Origin: DATEUP01 sp041485285
GTDB lineage: Archaea > Thermoplasmatota > DTKX01 > DATEUP01
Direction of reading: 5' to 3'
Length of the DNA: 64,000 bases
NCBI GenBank assembly: GCA_041485285.1
Contig: JBGPJF010000006.1
Coordinates: forward strand, 1 to 64,000
The notes under the pieces were generated by a model. The model was not told the origin of the DNA, ran no database searches, and was given only the letters and a program-made list of their open reading frames with translations. This document shows positions 1-7,698 of the stretch, piece by piece. Within the stretch, counting starts at the first letter, position 1. Every line of letters begins with the position of its first letter. Made by a program: the position numbers and the translations under genes.

Positions 1-855
1 CTCTTCGTACGTCGGGATGAGCGAGTTCTCGTAGAAGACGCCAATCGGGATGCGGTCCCCCCATTGAGCGCCGAGCTGGATCGCCTTCAGCATTTTGGCG
101 TCCTGCTCGTCGGCCCGGTGCACGACCGGGTCGTGGCCGATCGCATCGAGCCGGTAGAGCCGCGGGCCCACGTCGCCGCTGCCGCCGTCCTTGGCGTCCT
201 TTGCGCTATACCAGTCCTTTGTGTTGATGTCGTTGTACGTGGGGCACGGCTGCAGGATGTCGACAAACGCGAGGCCCTTGTGCTTGATCGCCCGCACGAT
301 GGTCTCCTTGAGGTGCTTCACGTCAAACGAGTACGAGCGCCCGACCCAGGTGTACCCGCTTGCGACCGCGAGCCAAATCGGGTTGATGCCCTCGTTGATG
401 TTCGGCGAGGGAAGCGACTTGGGCTGCACGCCGAGCTTCAGCGTCGGGGACGCCTGCCCCTTGGTGAGCCCGTACACTCCGTTGTTGAAGAACAGGTAGG
501 TCATGTCGACGTTGCGCCGGCCCGCGTTCACGAAATGGCCCGCGCCGATTCCCAGTCCGTCGCCGTCCCCGCCGGCGCCCACGACGGTGAGCGCGGGGTT
601 CCCGAGCTTCACGCCGATCGCGTAGGGCATCAGGCGGCCGTGGAGCGTGTGCGCCCCGAACGTCTTGACGTAATGGGGGGTCTTCGCCGAGCACCCCACG
701 CCGGACACGACCGCGATATCGTGGTTCTTCAGCTGGAGCTCTGCAAATGCCATCTGCAGCGCCGTCACAATGGCGAAGTCCCCGCAGCCGGGGCACCAGT
801 CGTTGTGGACGTCCGTCTTGAAGTCTTTCGCCGAGAGGGTCGCGCTAGCTGCCAA
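1..855 (-). CDS. korB: 2-oxoacid:ferredoxin oxidoreductase beta subunit, partial (runs off left edge)
   Basis: TPP-binding beta subunit of a 2-oxoacid:ferredoxin oxidoreductase, most likely the 2-oxoglutarate type, giving succinyl-CoA, CO2 and reduced ferredoxin in the cytoplasm. The protein has a WCPGCGD motif at about residues 20-26, whose cysteines are iron-sulfur cluster ligands in this family, and a GDGDGLGIG diphosphate/Mg-binding motif near residue 85. It is cut by the window edge after 285 codons. No ATG is available near the N-terminus. The best start is a TTG at 855-853, which overlaps the end of the alpha-subunit gene by 11 nt, so the two are translationally coupled. The upstream partner carries fused gamma and alpha domains, the usual two-subunit Kor arrangement. 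Substrate choice (2-oxoglutarate rather than pyruvate or branched oxoacids) is inferred from that layout and from the isocitrate dehydrogenase elsewhere in the window. Confidence 0.9.
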   Translation of the reverse strand, partial: MAASATLSAKDFKTDVHNDWCPGCGDFAIVTALQMAFAELQLKNHDIAVVSGVGCSAKTPHYVKTFGAHTLHGRLMPYAIGVKLGNPALTVVGAGGDGDGLGIGAGHFVNAGRRNVDMTYLFFNNGVYGLTKGQASPTLKLGVQPKSLPSPNINEGINPIWLAVASGYTWVGRSYSFDVKHLKETIVRAIKHKGLAFVDILQPCPTYNDINTKDWYSAKDAKDGGSGDVGPRLYRLDAIGHDPVVHRADEQDAKMLKAIQLGAQWGDRIPIGVFYENSLIPTYEE

Positions 856-2797
856 GGGTCATCAACTCCCGGGGCGCGGCCTTGCCGCCAAGGATCTTGT
901 TGCAGATTTCCACGACCTCGGCAGGCACCACGGGCCGGCCGTTGGTCTTGCACAGGCGGTGGCTCGCGAGCAGTCCGGTGCGCATCGCGATGATGTCGGC
1001 GAGCTGGCCCATCTCGTTGGCCTCCACCACAGCGAACTTCCCCGCGCGGCCGATGGCCTCCTTGACCGCCGGCGAGGGGAACGGCTCGAGCAGGCGCATC
1101 TGGAGGAACGACACGGACTTGCCTTCGGCTTCGAGCGTGTGGATGGCCTGGAGGATCGCTCCCTTCGGGGAGCCCCAACTGATGAGGAGGAGGTCGGGAT
1201 CGGGGCGCCCGAAGTACGACCACATCTTCGACGCGGGGATCTCGCGAAGCGCCGTCGCGTGCTTGCGCCTGCGCTTTGCCATCATGATGTCGCGGGTCAC
1301 CGGGTCTTCGGTGATGTGCCCGATCTCATCGGACTCGTCGCCCGTCACGTAGAAGATGTGCCCCTCCAGCCCGAACACCGGCCGCGGCGAAATGCCCGAC
1401 TCCGTCACCTTGAACCGGGGGAAGGGGTACGCGGCCGTCTTGGGGTCGTTCGTCGTGATGAGCGCGCCCCGGTCGATCGTGATGGCCTGCAGGTCGGGCG
1501 CGGGGATCGTGCCCGAGGATACGGCGAGCGCCTTGTCGATCAGGTGGATGACCGGCGTCTGGTAGCGGTCGGCGAGGTCGTGCACCCACGCCGCGTCGTG
1601 GATGAGTTCTTCGAGGTCGCCGGATGCGACGATGAGCCGCGGGAAGTCGCCGTGGCCCGCGTGCAGCGCGAACATCAGGTCGCCCTGCTCCGAGCGCGTG
1701 GGCATCCCGGTGGAGGGGCCCGAGCGCATGTAGAGGTTGACGACGAGGGGCACTTCGTTGATGGCGGCCCAGCCCAGGCCTTCCATCATGAGGCTGAAGC
1801 CGGGGCCGGAGGTCGAGGTCGCCGAGCGCGCGCCCGTGAGCGATGCGCCCGTCGCCATCGTGACGGCCGCGATTTCGTCCTCGGTCTGCACGACGACCAT
1901 CGGCGCCTTCGTGCCGTCGAGCAGCGTCAGCTGTTCGCGTGCTTCGAGGAACTCGCTCTCGTCGGAGGCGGGCGTAATCGGGTAGTAGGTCTGGAACCTG
2001 CAGCCGCCGGCAATTTTGCCGAGCGCGACGGCCTGGTTGCCGGTGAGGAACAGGCGCGGGCCCGCGGGCTTCTGCGGCTCAAGCTTCAGCGGGAACGCCG
2101 AGGCAAAAGGCAAGGCCGCCTGGAAGCCCTCCGTCGCGCCGAGCGCGTTCATGTCGTAGAGCCTCTGGCGCTTGCCGAACACATCCTTCAGCCCCGCGAT
2201 CAGGATGTCCTCCTTCAGCCCCACGAGCGCGAGCGAGACGCCCACGGCCATCGTGTTGGCGACGCGCTCGATCTGCGCGCCGTAGGTGGCGCCCACCTTC
2301 GGAGCGATCTTCGTGAGCAGTTCGGTAAACGGGATCGGGACGGCCTTGACCCCGCGCTTTTCTTCGGCCTTCACGAGTCCGCCGAGCGTGGTCGGCTGGC
2401 CGTGGGCCTTGCAGTGCTCGGCAATTTCGTCCTGGATGCGGTGCTCGAGGGTCGGCACCTCGTGCGGGTCGACGGCCGCGTGCGCCGGGTTGTACACGAT
2501 GGCGCCGCCGGGGACCACCTCGCGGATGTGGCGGAGCGTGGATTCGGCGTCGAGCCCCACGACGATGTGCGCGTGCTCCTCGTGGCTGAGGATCTTGTGG
2601 GGCGACACCATCACGTGATAGTACGAGTGGCGGCCCTTGATGTTCGAATAGAACTCACGTTTGCCGAGCACCTCAAGCCCGGCGTGCGCCGCCGCGCGCC
2701 CGAAAGTCGTGGCTGCCGTGTCGACGCCCGACCCTTGGGCGCCGCCTACGATCCATGACAGCCTTGGGGGGTTGCTGGAGTGCTTTTCTTGCGACAT
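845..2797 (-). CDS. korA: 2-oxoacid:ferredoxin oxidoreductase, fused gamma-alpha subunit
   Basis: 650-residue partner of the beta subunit. The N-terminal ~200 residues are the gamma (POR) domain, with the GGAQGSGVD loop at residues 18-26 and the GKREFYSNIKGRHS stretch typical of it. The alpha domain (pyrimidine-binding side of TPP) follows, with YYPITPASDESEF near residue 270, then the C-terminal alpha domain II. Gamma-alpha fusion with a separate beta subunit is typical of 2-oxoglutarate and some general 2-oxoacid enzymes. The ATG at 2797 is preceded by a 140-base spacer shared with the divergent CcdA-like gene. No delta (ferredoxin-type) subunit gene is visible; it may be absent or lie beyond the left edge. 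Confidence 0.93.
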   Translation of the reverse strand: MSQEKHSSNPPRLSWIVGGAQGSGVDTAATTFGRAAAHAGLEVLGKREFYSNIKGRHSYYHVMVSPHKILSHEEHAHIVVGLDAESTLRHIREVVPGGAIVYNPAHAAVDPHEVPTLEHRIQDEIAEHCKAHGQPTTLGGLVKAEEKRGVKAVPIPFTELLTKIAPKVGATYGAQIERVANTMAVGVSLALVGLKEDILIAGLKDVFGKRQRLYDMNALGATEGFQAALPFASAFPLKLEPQKPAGPRLFLTGNQAVALGKIAGGCRFQTYYPITPASDESEFLEAREQLTLLDGTKAPMVVVQTEDEIAAVTMATGASLTGARSATSTSGPGFSLMMEGLGWAAINEVPLVVNLYMRSGPSTGMPTRSEQGDLMFALHAGHGDFPRLIVASGDLEELIHDAAWVHDLADRYQTPVIHLIDKALAVSSGTIPAPDLQAITIDRGALITTNDPKTAAYPFPRFKVTESGISPRPVFGLEGHIFYVTGDESDEIGHITEDPVTRDIMMAKRRRKHATALREIPASKMWSYFGRPDPDLLLISWGSPKGAILQAIHTLEAEGKSVSFLQMRLLEPFPSPAVKEAIGRAGKFAVVEANEMGQLADIIAMRTGLLASHRLCKTNGRPVVPAEVVEICNKILGGKAAPRELMTLGS

Positions 2798-2937
2798 TGT
2801 TGTGTTTCTGGAAGGGAGCCCTAGTATCTGAGGGTAAGCCCAATGGCTTGAAAACGAGCGGCTTTAACGTGCTACCCAGCACGAGGCTTCGACAATCTTC
2901 ATCCCCCCCGCGCGTCGTGCCACGCGCGGGCGCGAAG

Positions 2938-3834
2938 GTGGCCGTCGACCTTGCGGTGCTGCTCGCGTTTGCCTTCGGCGCCGGGATGGTTGCGTTCTTC
3001 TCGCCGTGTTGCGCGGCGATGCTCCCCGCGTACGTTTCCTTCACGCTCGGCAAGACGGACGCGGCCGCGCCGGCGCCTGCGCCGGCTCCCGTTTCACGGG
3101 GGCGCAAGGAGCTCGGGGCCATCGCCGTGTGGGGCGGGCTCCTGCTTGCAGCGCTTGGCCTCGGGCGCCTCGCGCTCGAAGCCTTCGGCGCGCTTGGCTC
3201 GGGCGCCCCCGAGGACCGCGGGCTCTCCGTGATCCTTGCGGCCGCTGGCATTGCGCTCACCCTCGCCGGCTTTACAGCCACCGCCGACCGCCGCGCCCTG
3301 CGCTCCGGCCTTGCATTCGGCGGCCTTGCCACCCTCGGCCTCCTTGCCGTGTTCATGGCTGTGGGCCTGCCGATTGCTTGGTTCTCCCCGGGGGTAGCCT
3401 CGTCGTTCACCTTGCTTGCCGTTGGCGTGGGACTCGCGCTCATCGCGCTCGGCGTCCTTACGCTGCTCGGGAAGCGCATTCCAATCCGCATCCCCGCCTT
3501 TTCGCCCGACCGGCGCGGGCCCGTCGGGTTCTTCCTGTTCGGGGCCGCCTACGGGCTTGCCTCGCTCTCTTGCACGTTTCCCATCTTCCTCAGCGTCGTT
3601 GCGCTGGCAGCGCTAGTCGGCGGCGCCGCGGGCGCGCTTGCGCTTGCCGCGTACGCGCTCGGGAAGGGCTCGCTCATGATTCTTGTCACCGTGCTCTCCA
3701 CCGCGTCGCCTGCGGCCGTCGAGGGGCGCCTGCGCAAGATCATGCCCAAGTTCGATTCAATCAGGGCGGCCGTCACGATCCTTGCCGGCGCGTTCATCGC
3801 CTACTACTTCGGCGTCCTCTACGCGCCCGCCTAA
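2938..3834 (+). CDS. CcdA/DsbD-type thiol-disulfide membrane transporter
   Basis: About 298 residues and strongly hydrophobic throughout, with six or more membrane segments. The first helix ends in FFSPCC...LPAY, matching the SPC-x-LP-x-x-PAY signature of CcdA. A later helix contains SLSCTFPIF, the second conserved membrane cysteine. In this family the two cysteines carry reducing equivalents across the membrane to exported thiol proteins, for example in cytochrome c maturation. I place the start at the GTG at 2938, just before the first helix; an upstream in-frame ATG at 2755 would put the start inside the divergent korA gene. A low-complexity Ala/Pro loop follows helix 1. No thioredoxin or cytochrome c assembly gene adjoins it, so the partner is unknown. 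Confidence 0.8.
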   Translation: MAVDLAVLLAFAFGAGMVAFFSPCCAAMLPAYVSFTLGKTDAAAPAPAPAPVSRGRKELGAIAVWGGLLLAALGLGRLALEAFGALGSGAPEDRGLSVILAAAGIALTLAGFTATADRRALRSGLAFGGLATLGLLAVFMAVGLPIAWFSPGVASSFTLLAVGVGLALIALGVLTLLGKRIPIRIPAFSPDRRGPVGFFLFGAAYGLASLSCTFPIFLSVVALAALVGGAAGALALAAYALGKGSLMILVTVLSTASPAAVEGRLRKIMPKFDSIRAAVTILAGAFIAYYFGVLYAPA

Positions 3835-3897
3835 CCTCGCTTCCCGTACGTTTGTCGAAAGCCTTTTCCCCCGCCCCCCCGCTTGGCCGTTGATCGC

Positions 3898-5613
3898 ATG
3901 GCCAGCCGTGCCGCCCCCCCCGTAAAGCCGTCCCCGGAGCGCGCCTCCAGGCGCAAAGCCCCCCGGGCCGAGCGCGAACGCTGGGAGGCCGAAACGCTGC
4001 GCCCGTTCGTCCAGAAAACCCCCGAGCGCGCGGTCGAATTCATGACCACCTCCTCGGTGCCGGTCAAGCGCCTCTACACGCGCGAGGACCTCGCGGGCTT
4101 CGACGAAGAGCGCGACCTCGGCTTCCCCGGCGAGTTCCCCTTCACCCGTGGCGTCTACCCGACGATGTACCGCGGCCGCCTGTGGACGATGCGGCAGTTT
4201 TCGGGCTTCGGCGGCGCAACCGAGACCAACAGGCGCCTCAAGTTCCTCCTCGCCCACGGCCAGACCGGCCTCTCGATCGCGTTCGACCTGCCCACCCTGT
4301 ACGGGTACGACACCGACGACGAATGGGCGGCTGGCGAGTTTGGCAAGTGCGGCGTGGGCGTCTCGTCCCTCAAAGACATGGAGACGCTCTTCGAAGGAAT
4401 CCCCGTCGCTGATGTCACAACCTCGATGACCATCAACAGCCCGGCCTCGACGATCTGGGCCTACTACATCGTGAACGGCCTCAAGCGCGGCGTCTCGCAG
4501 GCGCAGATGGGCGGCACGATCCAGAATGACATCCTCAAGGAGTACATCGCGCAGAAGGAATTCCTCTTCCCGCCCCGGCCCTCGATGCGCCTCGTCGTGG
4601 ACACCTTCGAGTACGCCATCGAGCACATGCCGCGCTGGTACCCGATCTCGGTCTCCGGCTACCACATCCGCGAGGCAGGCTCCACCGCCGTGCAGGAGCT
4701 CGCCTTCACGCTCGCCGATGGGTTCGCGTACCTTGACGCCGGAATCGAACGGGGCCTCAAGGTCGACGACCTTGCGCCCAAGCTGTCGTTCTTCTGGAAC
4801 GTCCACAACGACCTCTTCGAGGAGGTCGCGAAGTTCCGCGCAGGACGCCGCATCTTCGCGCGCGTAATGCGCGACCGGTACGGCGCCAAGAACCCACGGT
4901 CCTGGATCCTCAAGACGCACGCCCAGACCGCCGGCTGCTCGCTCTCGGCCCAGCAAGCCGACATCAATGTCGCACGAGTCACCATTCAGGCGCTCGCCGC
5001 CATCCTGGGCGGCACGCAGTCGCTCCACACCAATTCGCTCGATGAAGCGCTCGCGCTGCCTTCCGACAAGGCCGTGCGCATCGCGCTGCGCACCCAACAA
5101 ATCATCGCGCATGAGTCCGGAATCGCGGGCACGATCGACCCGCTCGCGGGCTCGTACTTCGTCGAGTCGCTCACCCAGCAGATGGAAGATGAGGCTATGG
5201 CCTACTTCGACCGCATCGATGCGCTCGGCGGCGTCATCCCGGCCATCGAGAAGAACTTCTTCCAGCGCGAAATCGCCGACGCCGCCTACCGCTACCAGAA
5301 GGAGATCGACGCGAAGGAGCGCATCATCGTCGGCGTGAACGACTTCACCATCGAGGAAGACCTCGAGCCGCCGCTGCTTGAAATGGACCCGCAAGGCGAA
5401 GCAAAACAGATCGCGGCGTTGAACCGCCTTCGCAAGGAGCGCGACAACAAGCGGGCCGATGCCGCGCTGCGGCGCCTCCACAAGGCCGCCGAGGGCGACG
5501 AGAACACGATGCCTTTCATCATCGAGTGCGCCAAGGCGTACGTGACCCTGCAAGAGACCACGGACGTGTTCCGTGAGGTCTTCGGCGAATACCGCGAGAA
5601 GTCGGTTTACTAA
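3898..5613 (+). CDS. Acyl-CoA mutase large subunit, isobutyryl-CoA-mutase-like
   Basis: 571-residue substrate-binding TIM-barrel subunit of an adenosylcobalamin-dependent acyl-CoA mutase. It lacks the C-terminal B12-binding domain, so it needs a separate small subunit that is not in this window. Family motifs are clear: YPTMYRGRLWTMRQ, GTIQNDILKEY, SGYHIREAG (His256) and GGTQSLHTN. At the positions that set substrate class it carries Phe101 (RQF; Tyr89 in P. shermanii methylmalonyl-CoA mutase) and Gln219 (YIAQ; Arg207 in that enzyme). Phe plus Gln is the published isobutyryl-CoA mutase pair. The paralogue at 7699 has Tyr and Arg. The Ala before FDLP is retained, which argues against a 2-hydroxyisobutyryl-CoA mutase. 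The ATG at 3898 is preferred over a TTG 15 nt upstream. Family assignment is firm; substrate is inferred from two residues. Confidence 0.88.
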   Translation: MASRAAPPVKPSPERASRRKAPRAERERWEAETLRPFVQKTPERAVEFMTTSSVPVKRLYTREDLAGFDEERDLGFPGEFPFTRGVYPTMYRGRLWTMRQFSGFGGATETNRRLKFLLAHGQTGLSIAFDLPTLYGYDTDDEWAAGEFGKCGVGVSSLKDMETLFEGIPVADVTTSMTINSPASTIWAYYIVNGLKRGVSQAQMGGTIQNDILKEYIAQKEFLFPPRPSMRLVVDTFEYAIEHMPRWYPISVSGYHIREAGSTAVQELAFTLADGFAYLDAGIERGLKVDDLAPKLSFFWNVHNDLFEEVAKFRAGRRIFARVMRDRYGAKNPRSWILKTHAQTAGCSLSAQQADINVARVTIQALAAILGGTQSLHTNSLDEALALPSDKAVRIALRTQQIIAHESGIAGTIDPLAGSYFVESLTQQMEDEAMAYFDRIDALGGVIPAIEKNFFQREIADAAYRYQKEIDAKERIIVGVNDFTIEEDLEPPLLEMDPQGEAKQIAALNRLRKERDNKRADAALRRLHKAAEGDENTMPFIIECAKAYVTLQETTDVFREVFGEYREKSVY

Positions 5614-5663
5614 GGCGTGCAGTCGCGGGGGCGGGTTCCACGGCCTCGCGAGTCAGGTCCGGA

Positions 5664-6173
5664 TTGTTTGCAAGCGCCGCGCTTTCGGCCGCCGCCACCG
5701 CGACGATTATCGCTTTTTTCACCTTGGGCCAACCTTGGGGCTCGCTGAACGACCTCTGCTACGCTGGCCAGGCGGTCGCGATGCTTGCCGCCTTACCTGC
5801 CCTGCGATCGGCCGACACCGGCGCAGGCCCGTCGGGGGGCCGCGGCACCTGGCGGTTTGGTGTCGCGGCCTTGGGCGGAATGGCCGTCACCTCGCTCCTG
5901 ATAGCCGCCGAGGGGCTCGTAGCGATCGGCGGAGGCTCGATCTCGCCGCCCGGGATGCCTTACGCCTTCCTCGGAATCTCCTCCGTGTTCTTCTTGATGG
6001 TGGAGGTGTGGCTGCCGATGGCCGGAAGGCGGCTCGAGCGCGCCGGGTTCAAGGGGGCGTGGAAGCTCAGCCTCCTGGCGTTGACGCAGGTTGGCTACCC
6101 TGTGTTCGCAGTGTGGCTTGCTAGGCGCCCCGCCTTCGCCCCGGGCGCACCGATGCCGGTTAGAACGGCTTGA
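5664..6173 (+). CDS. Hypothetical four-helix membrane protein
   Basis: 169 residues with about four predicted membrane helices (FASAALSAAATATIIAFFTL, then segments near residues 35-45, 65-90 and 100-120). I do not recognise a family. The start is a TTG at 5664, because no ATG lies in frame before the first helix. It begins 50 nt after the mutase gene on the same strand and may be cotranscribed with it. Its last 14 nt overlap the 3' end of the convergent membrane-protein gene at 6160. The continuous hydrophobic frame and strand context support a real gene, but no function can be given. Confidence 0.6.
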   Translation: MFASAALSAAATATIIAFFTLGQPWGSLNDLCYAGQAVAMLAALPALRSADTGAGPSGGRGTWRFGVAALGGMAVTSLLIAAEGLVAIGGGSISPPGMPYAFLGISSVFFLMVEVWLPMAGRRLERAGFKGAWKLSLLALTQVGYPVFAVWLARRPAFAPGAPMPVRTA

Positions 6174-6663
6174 ACATCATCAGCGCCGAGAGGACCGCGA
6201 CGCCCCCGAACCCCACCCCCGACAGCATCCAGGGGTTGACGGTGTTCAGGATCGCATTGAGCTCCTCGTCCCCGAGCTCGCGCCGGTCGCCATCCTTCGC
6301 CTTCGACCCCATCGGCATTTTGAGGCCGAGCGCCCGCCGTATTTTCCCGTAGCGCAGCGTCGCGAGCGGCGTCATCATCCCGATGAGCGCCATGAAGACC
6401 ACCACGGCGGCCCAGAACCACGCGGTCCGCCACCATTCGAACATGACCGCCATCGCGATCGCCGACCCGAGGATCAGGAAAAACCCGACCGCCATCGCCG
6501 GGTAGGTCGACGCGGATAGGTCGAGCAGCGCGGTGAGCTTCGCGCGGTCGCGCTCGGCGCGCAGGCGGAACGAAACGCCCGCCGACACGCCGTGGGCGAT
6601 CAGGAAAAGCGCCACACCGATGAAGTGCGTGTACTTGGCCGCCGTGTACGCATCGAGTGCCGT
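6160..6663 (-). CDS. Hypothetical four-helix membrane protein, possible ACG start
   Basis: A small integral membrane protein with about four helices, resembling DUF2269/CopD-like proteins: an N-terminal helix with conserved His residues (YTHFIGVALFLIAHG), then segments around PAMAVGFFLILGSAIA, FWAAVVVFMALIGM and GVGFGGVAVLSALM. The first usual start codon in frame, a GTG at 6615, would cut the first helix in half. The frame stays open upstream to the TAA of the preceding gene with no ATG, GTG or TTG. An ACG at 6663-6661 sits 6 nt after a strong GGAGGG ribosome-binding site and would give the whole first helix, so I list 6663; the conservative start is 6615. The gene lies 12 nt after the blue-copper gene and is probably in its operon. 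Confidence 0.65.
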   Translation of the reverse strand, partial: TALDAYTAAKYTHFIGVALFLIAHGVSAGVSFRLRAERDRAKLTALLDLSASTYPAMAVGFFLILGSAIAMAVMFEWWRTAWFWAAVVVFMALIGMMTPLATLRYGKIRRALGLKMPMGSKAKDGDRRELGDEELNAILNTVNPWMLSGVGFGGVAVLSALMMFKPF

Positions 6664-6675
6664 GGCGCTCCCTCC

Positions 6676-7545
6676 TTACACGACGTGGAAGTCCCCCACC
6701 ATCCCCATCGCTTCATGGGGGATGCACCAGAAGTGGACGGTGGCCGCCGTGGATATGAGCAGGCTGAATTTCGTGGTCGAAGACGGCAGGAGGTTGTGGG
6801 TGTAGGTCTTCTCGCTGGCGGTCCCGGCCCCCACCTTGTACGTGAAGGTGTGGAGCGCGCTGTCTTTGTTGGTCACCGTGACTTCAACAATCTTCCCGGC
6901 GGGGATGCTGACGTTCGTGGGGACGAACAGGAAATTCTCGGTCGTGATGTTAACCCACGCTTCCGCTTCGAGGTCGGACCCCCCGTTGGTCGCGCCACCC
7001 GAGGTCGCGTTGATGTACGCGGCTTCGCCGGCGAGCGCCGCCCCCAAGAGGATTCCAACCACGAGGATGTTGAACAGGCCATACCGCGTCTTCAGCCCCT
7101 CGCGCGCCGTCATCGGGGGCGTGCCGCTCTTCCGGTACACGAATACCCAGATGCCGGTCGGCAAACCGATGAACAGGGCCATCAGCAGGAACATTCCCGC
7201 GGCAAAGACGATCCCGAGCTGTGGCACCACAAACGAATCAACCGAGAATGCCAGGACAAGCATCGGAAAGATGGCCAGCGTGATGCCCGCTCCGAGGAAC
7301 ATCCACCGCCGGCCCTTCCAGAGCGCGAGAGCGCAGAGGACGACGACCGGCCCCAAGAAAGGAACGACGAAGGTTGCATTGGCCGGGCTCGGCGCCACGA
7401 AGAGCGTGATCGCCACGAGCTCCGCGGCAAACGCTCCGGCAATGAGCAGTCGCGCGAACGGCCACGCAAGGATTCCACGGCCCTTTGTCGCGCCATCCTG
7501 TCCCGACTTCTCGCTTCCGCCTTCCGCACGCTTGTCCTCGTCCAT
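6676..7545 (-). CDS. Membrane-anchored blue copper (cupredoxin) protein
   Basis: About 289 residues. Five predicted membrane helices occupy roughly residues 28-180, then an extracytoplasmic cupredoxin domain fills the last 110 residues. Type-1 copper ligands are visible: His in ALHTF, and the C-terminal Cys-x2-His-x3-Met cluster in WCIPHEAMGM. This resembles halocyanin/plastocyanin-type electron carriers, here tethered by a multi-helix anchor, and it probably shuttles electrons at the outer face of the membrane. Five helices with the N-terminus inside put the copper domain outside, as expected. The ATG at 7545 is chosen; in-frame GTG and TTG codons lie 9 and 24 nt upstream. The small membrane-protein gene follows after 12 nt. 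No oxidase subunit gene is near, so its redox partners are unknown. Confidence 0.8.
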   Translation of the reverse strand: MDEDKRAEGGSEKSGQDGATKGRGILAWPFARLLIAGAFAAELVAITLFVAPSPANATFVVPFLGPVVVLCALALWKGRRWMFLGAGITLAIFPMLVLAFSVDSFVVPQLGIVFAAGMFLLMALFIGLPTGIWVFVYRKSGTPPMTAREGLKTRYGLFNILVVGILLGAALAGEAAYINATSGGATNGGSDLEAEAWVNITTENFLFVPTNVSIPAGKIVEVTVTNKDSALHTFTYKVGAGTASEKTYTHNLLPSSTTKFSLLISTAATVHFWCIPHEAMGMVGDFHVV

Positions 7546-7667
7546 TTCCTCCACCCCGCGCAGCGGCAAAGCGCCGCGGCGAGCCCCCCCAGGGCCGCGC
7601 CCGCGATCCCTAGGTGATCCATATCTAGGTTTCTTAGGACAGCCCCACGCCCCGCCGCGCGTCCAAG

Positions 7668-7676
7668 CCTAAATAC
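7668..7676 (+). promoter_or_regulatory. TATA-like box for leaderless mutase gene
   Basis: The AT-rich octamer region CCTAAATAC is centred about 27 bases before the ATG at 7699. That is the archaeal TATA-to-start-site distance, so the transcript probably begins at or next to the start codon. No ribosome-binding site is visible before that ATG, which agrees with leaderless initiation. Confidence 0.5.
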
Positions 7677-7698
7677 GCCGCACCGACTTCAAGCGCCG

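Noticed and set aside
770..2758. Long open frame on the plus strand opposite korA
   Set aside because: It is Arg/His/Val-rich with no domain and mirrors the korA codon pattern; the minus-strand protein has all Kor motifs.
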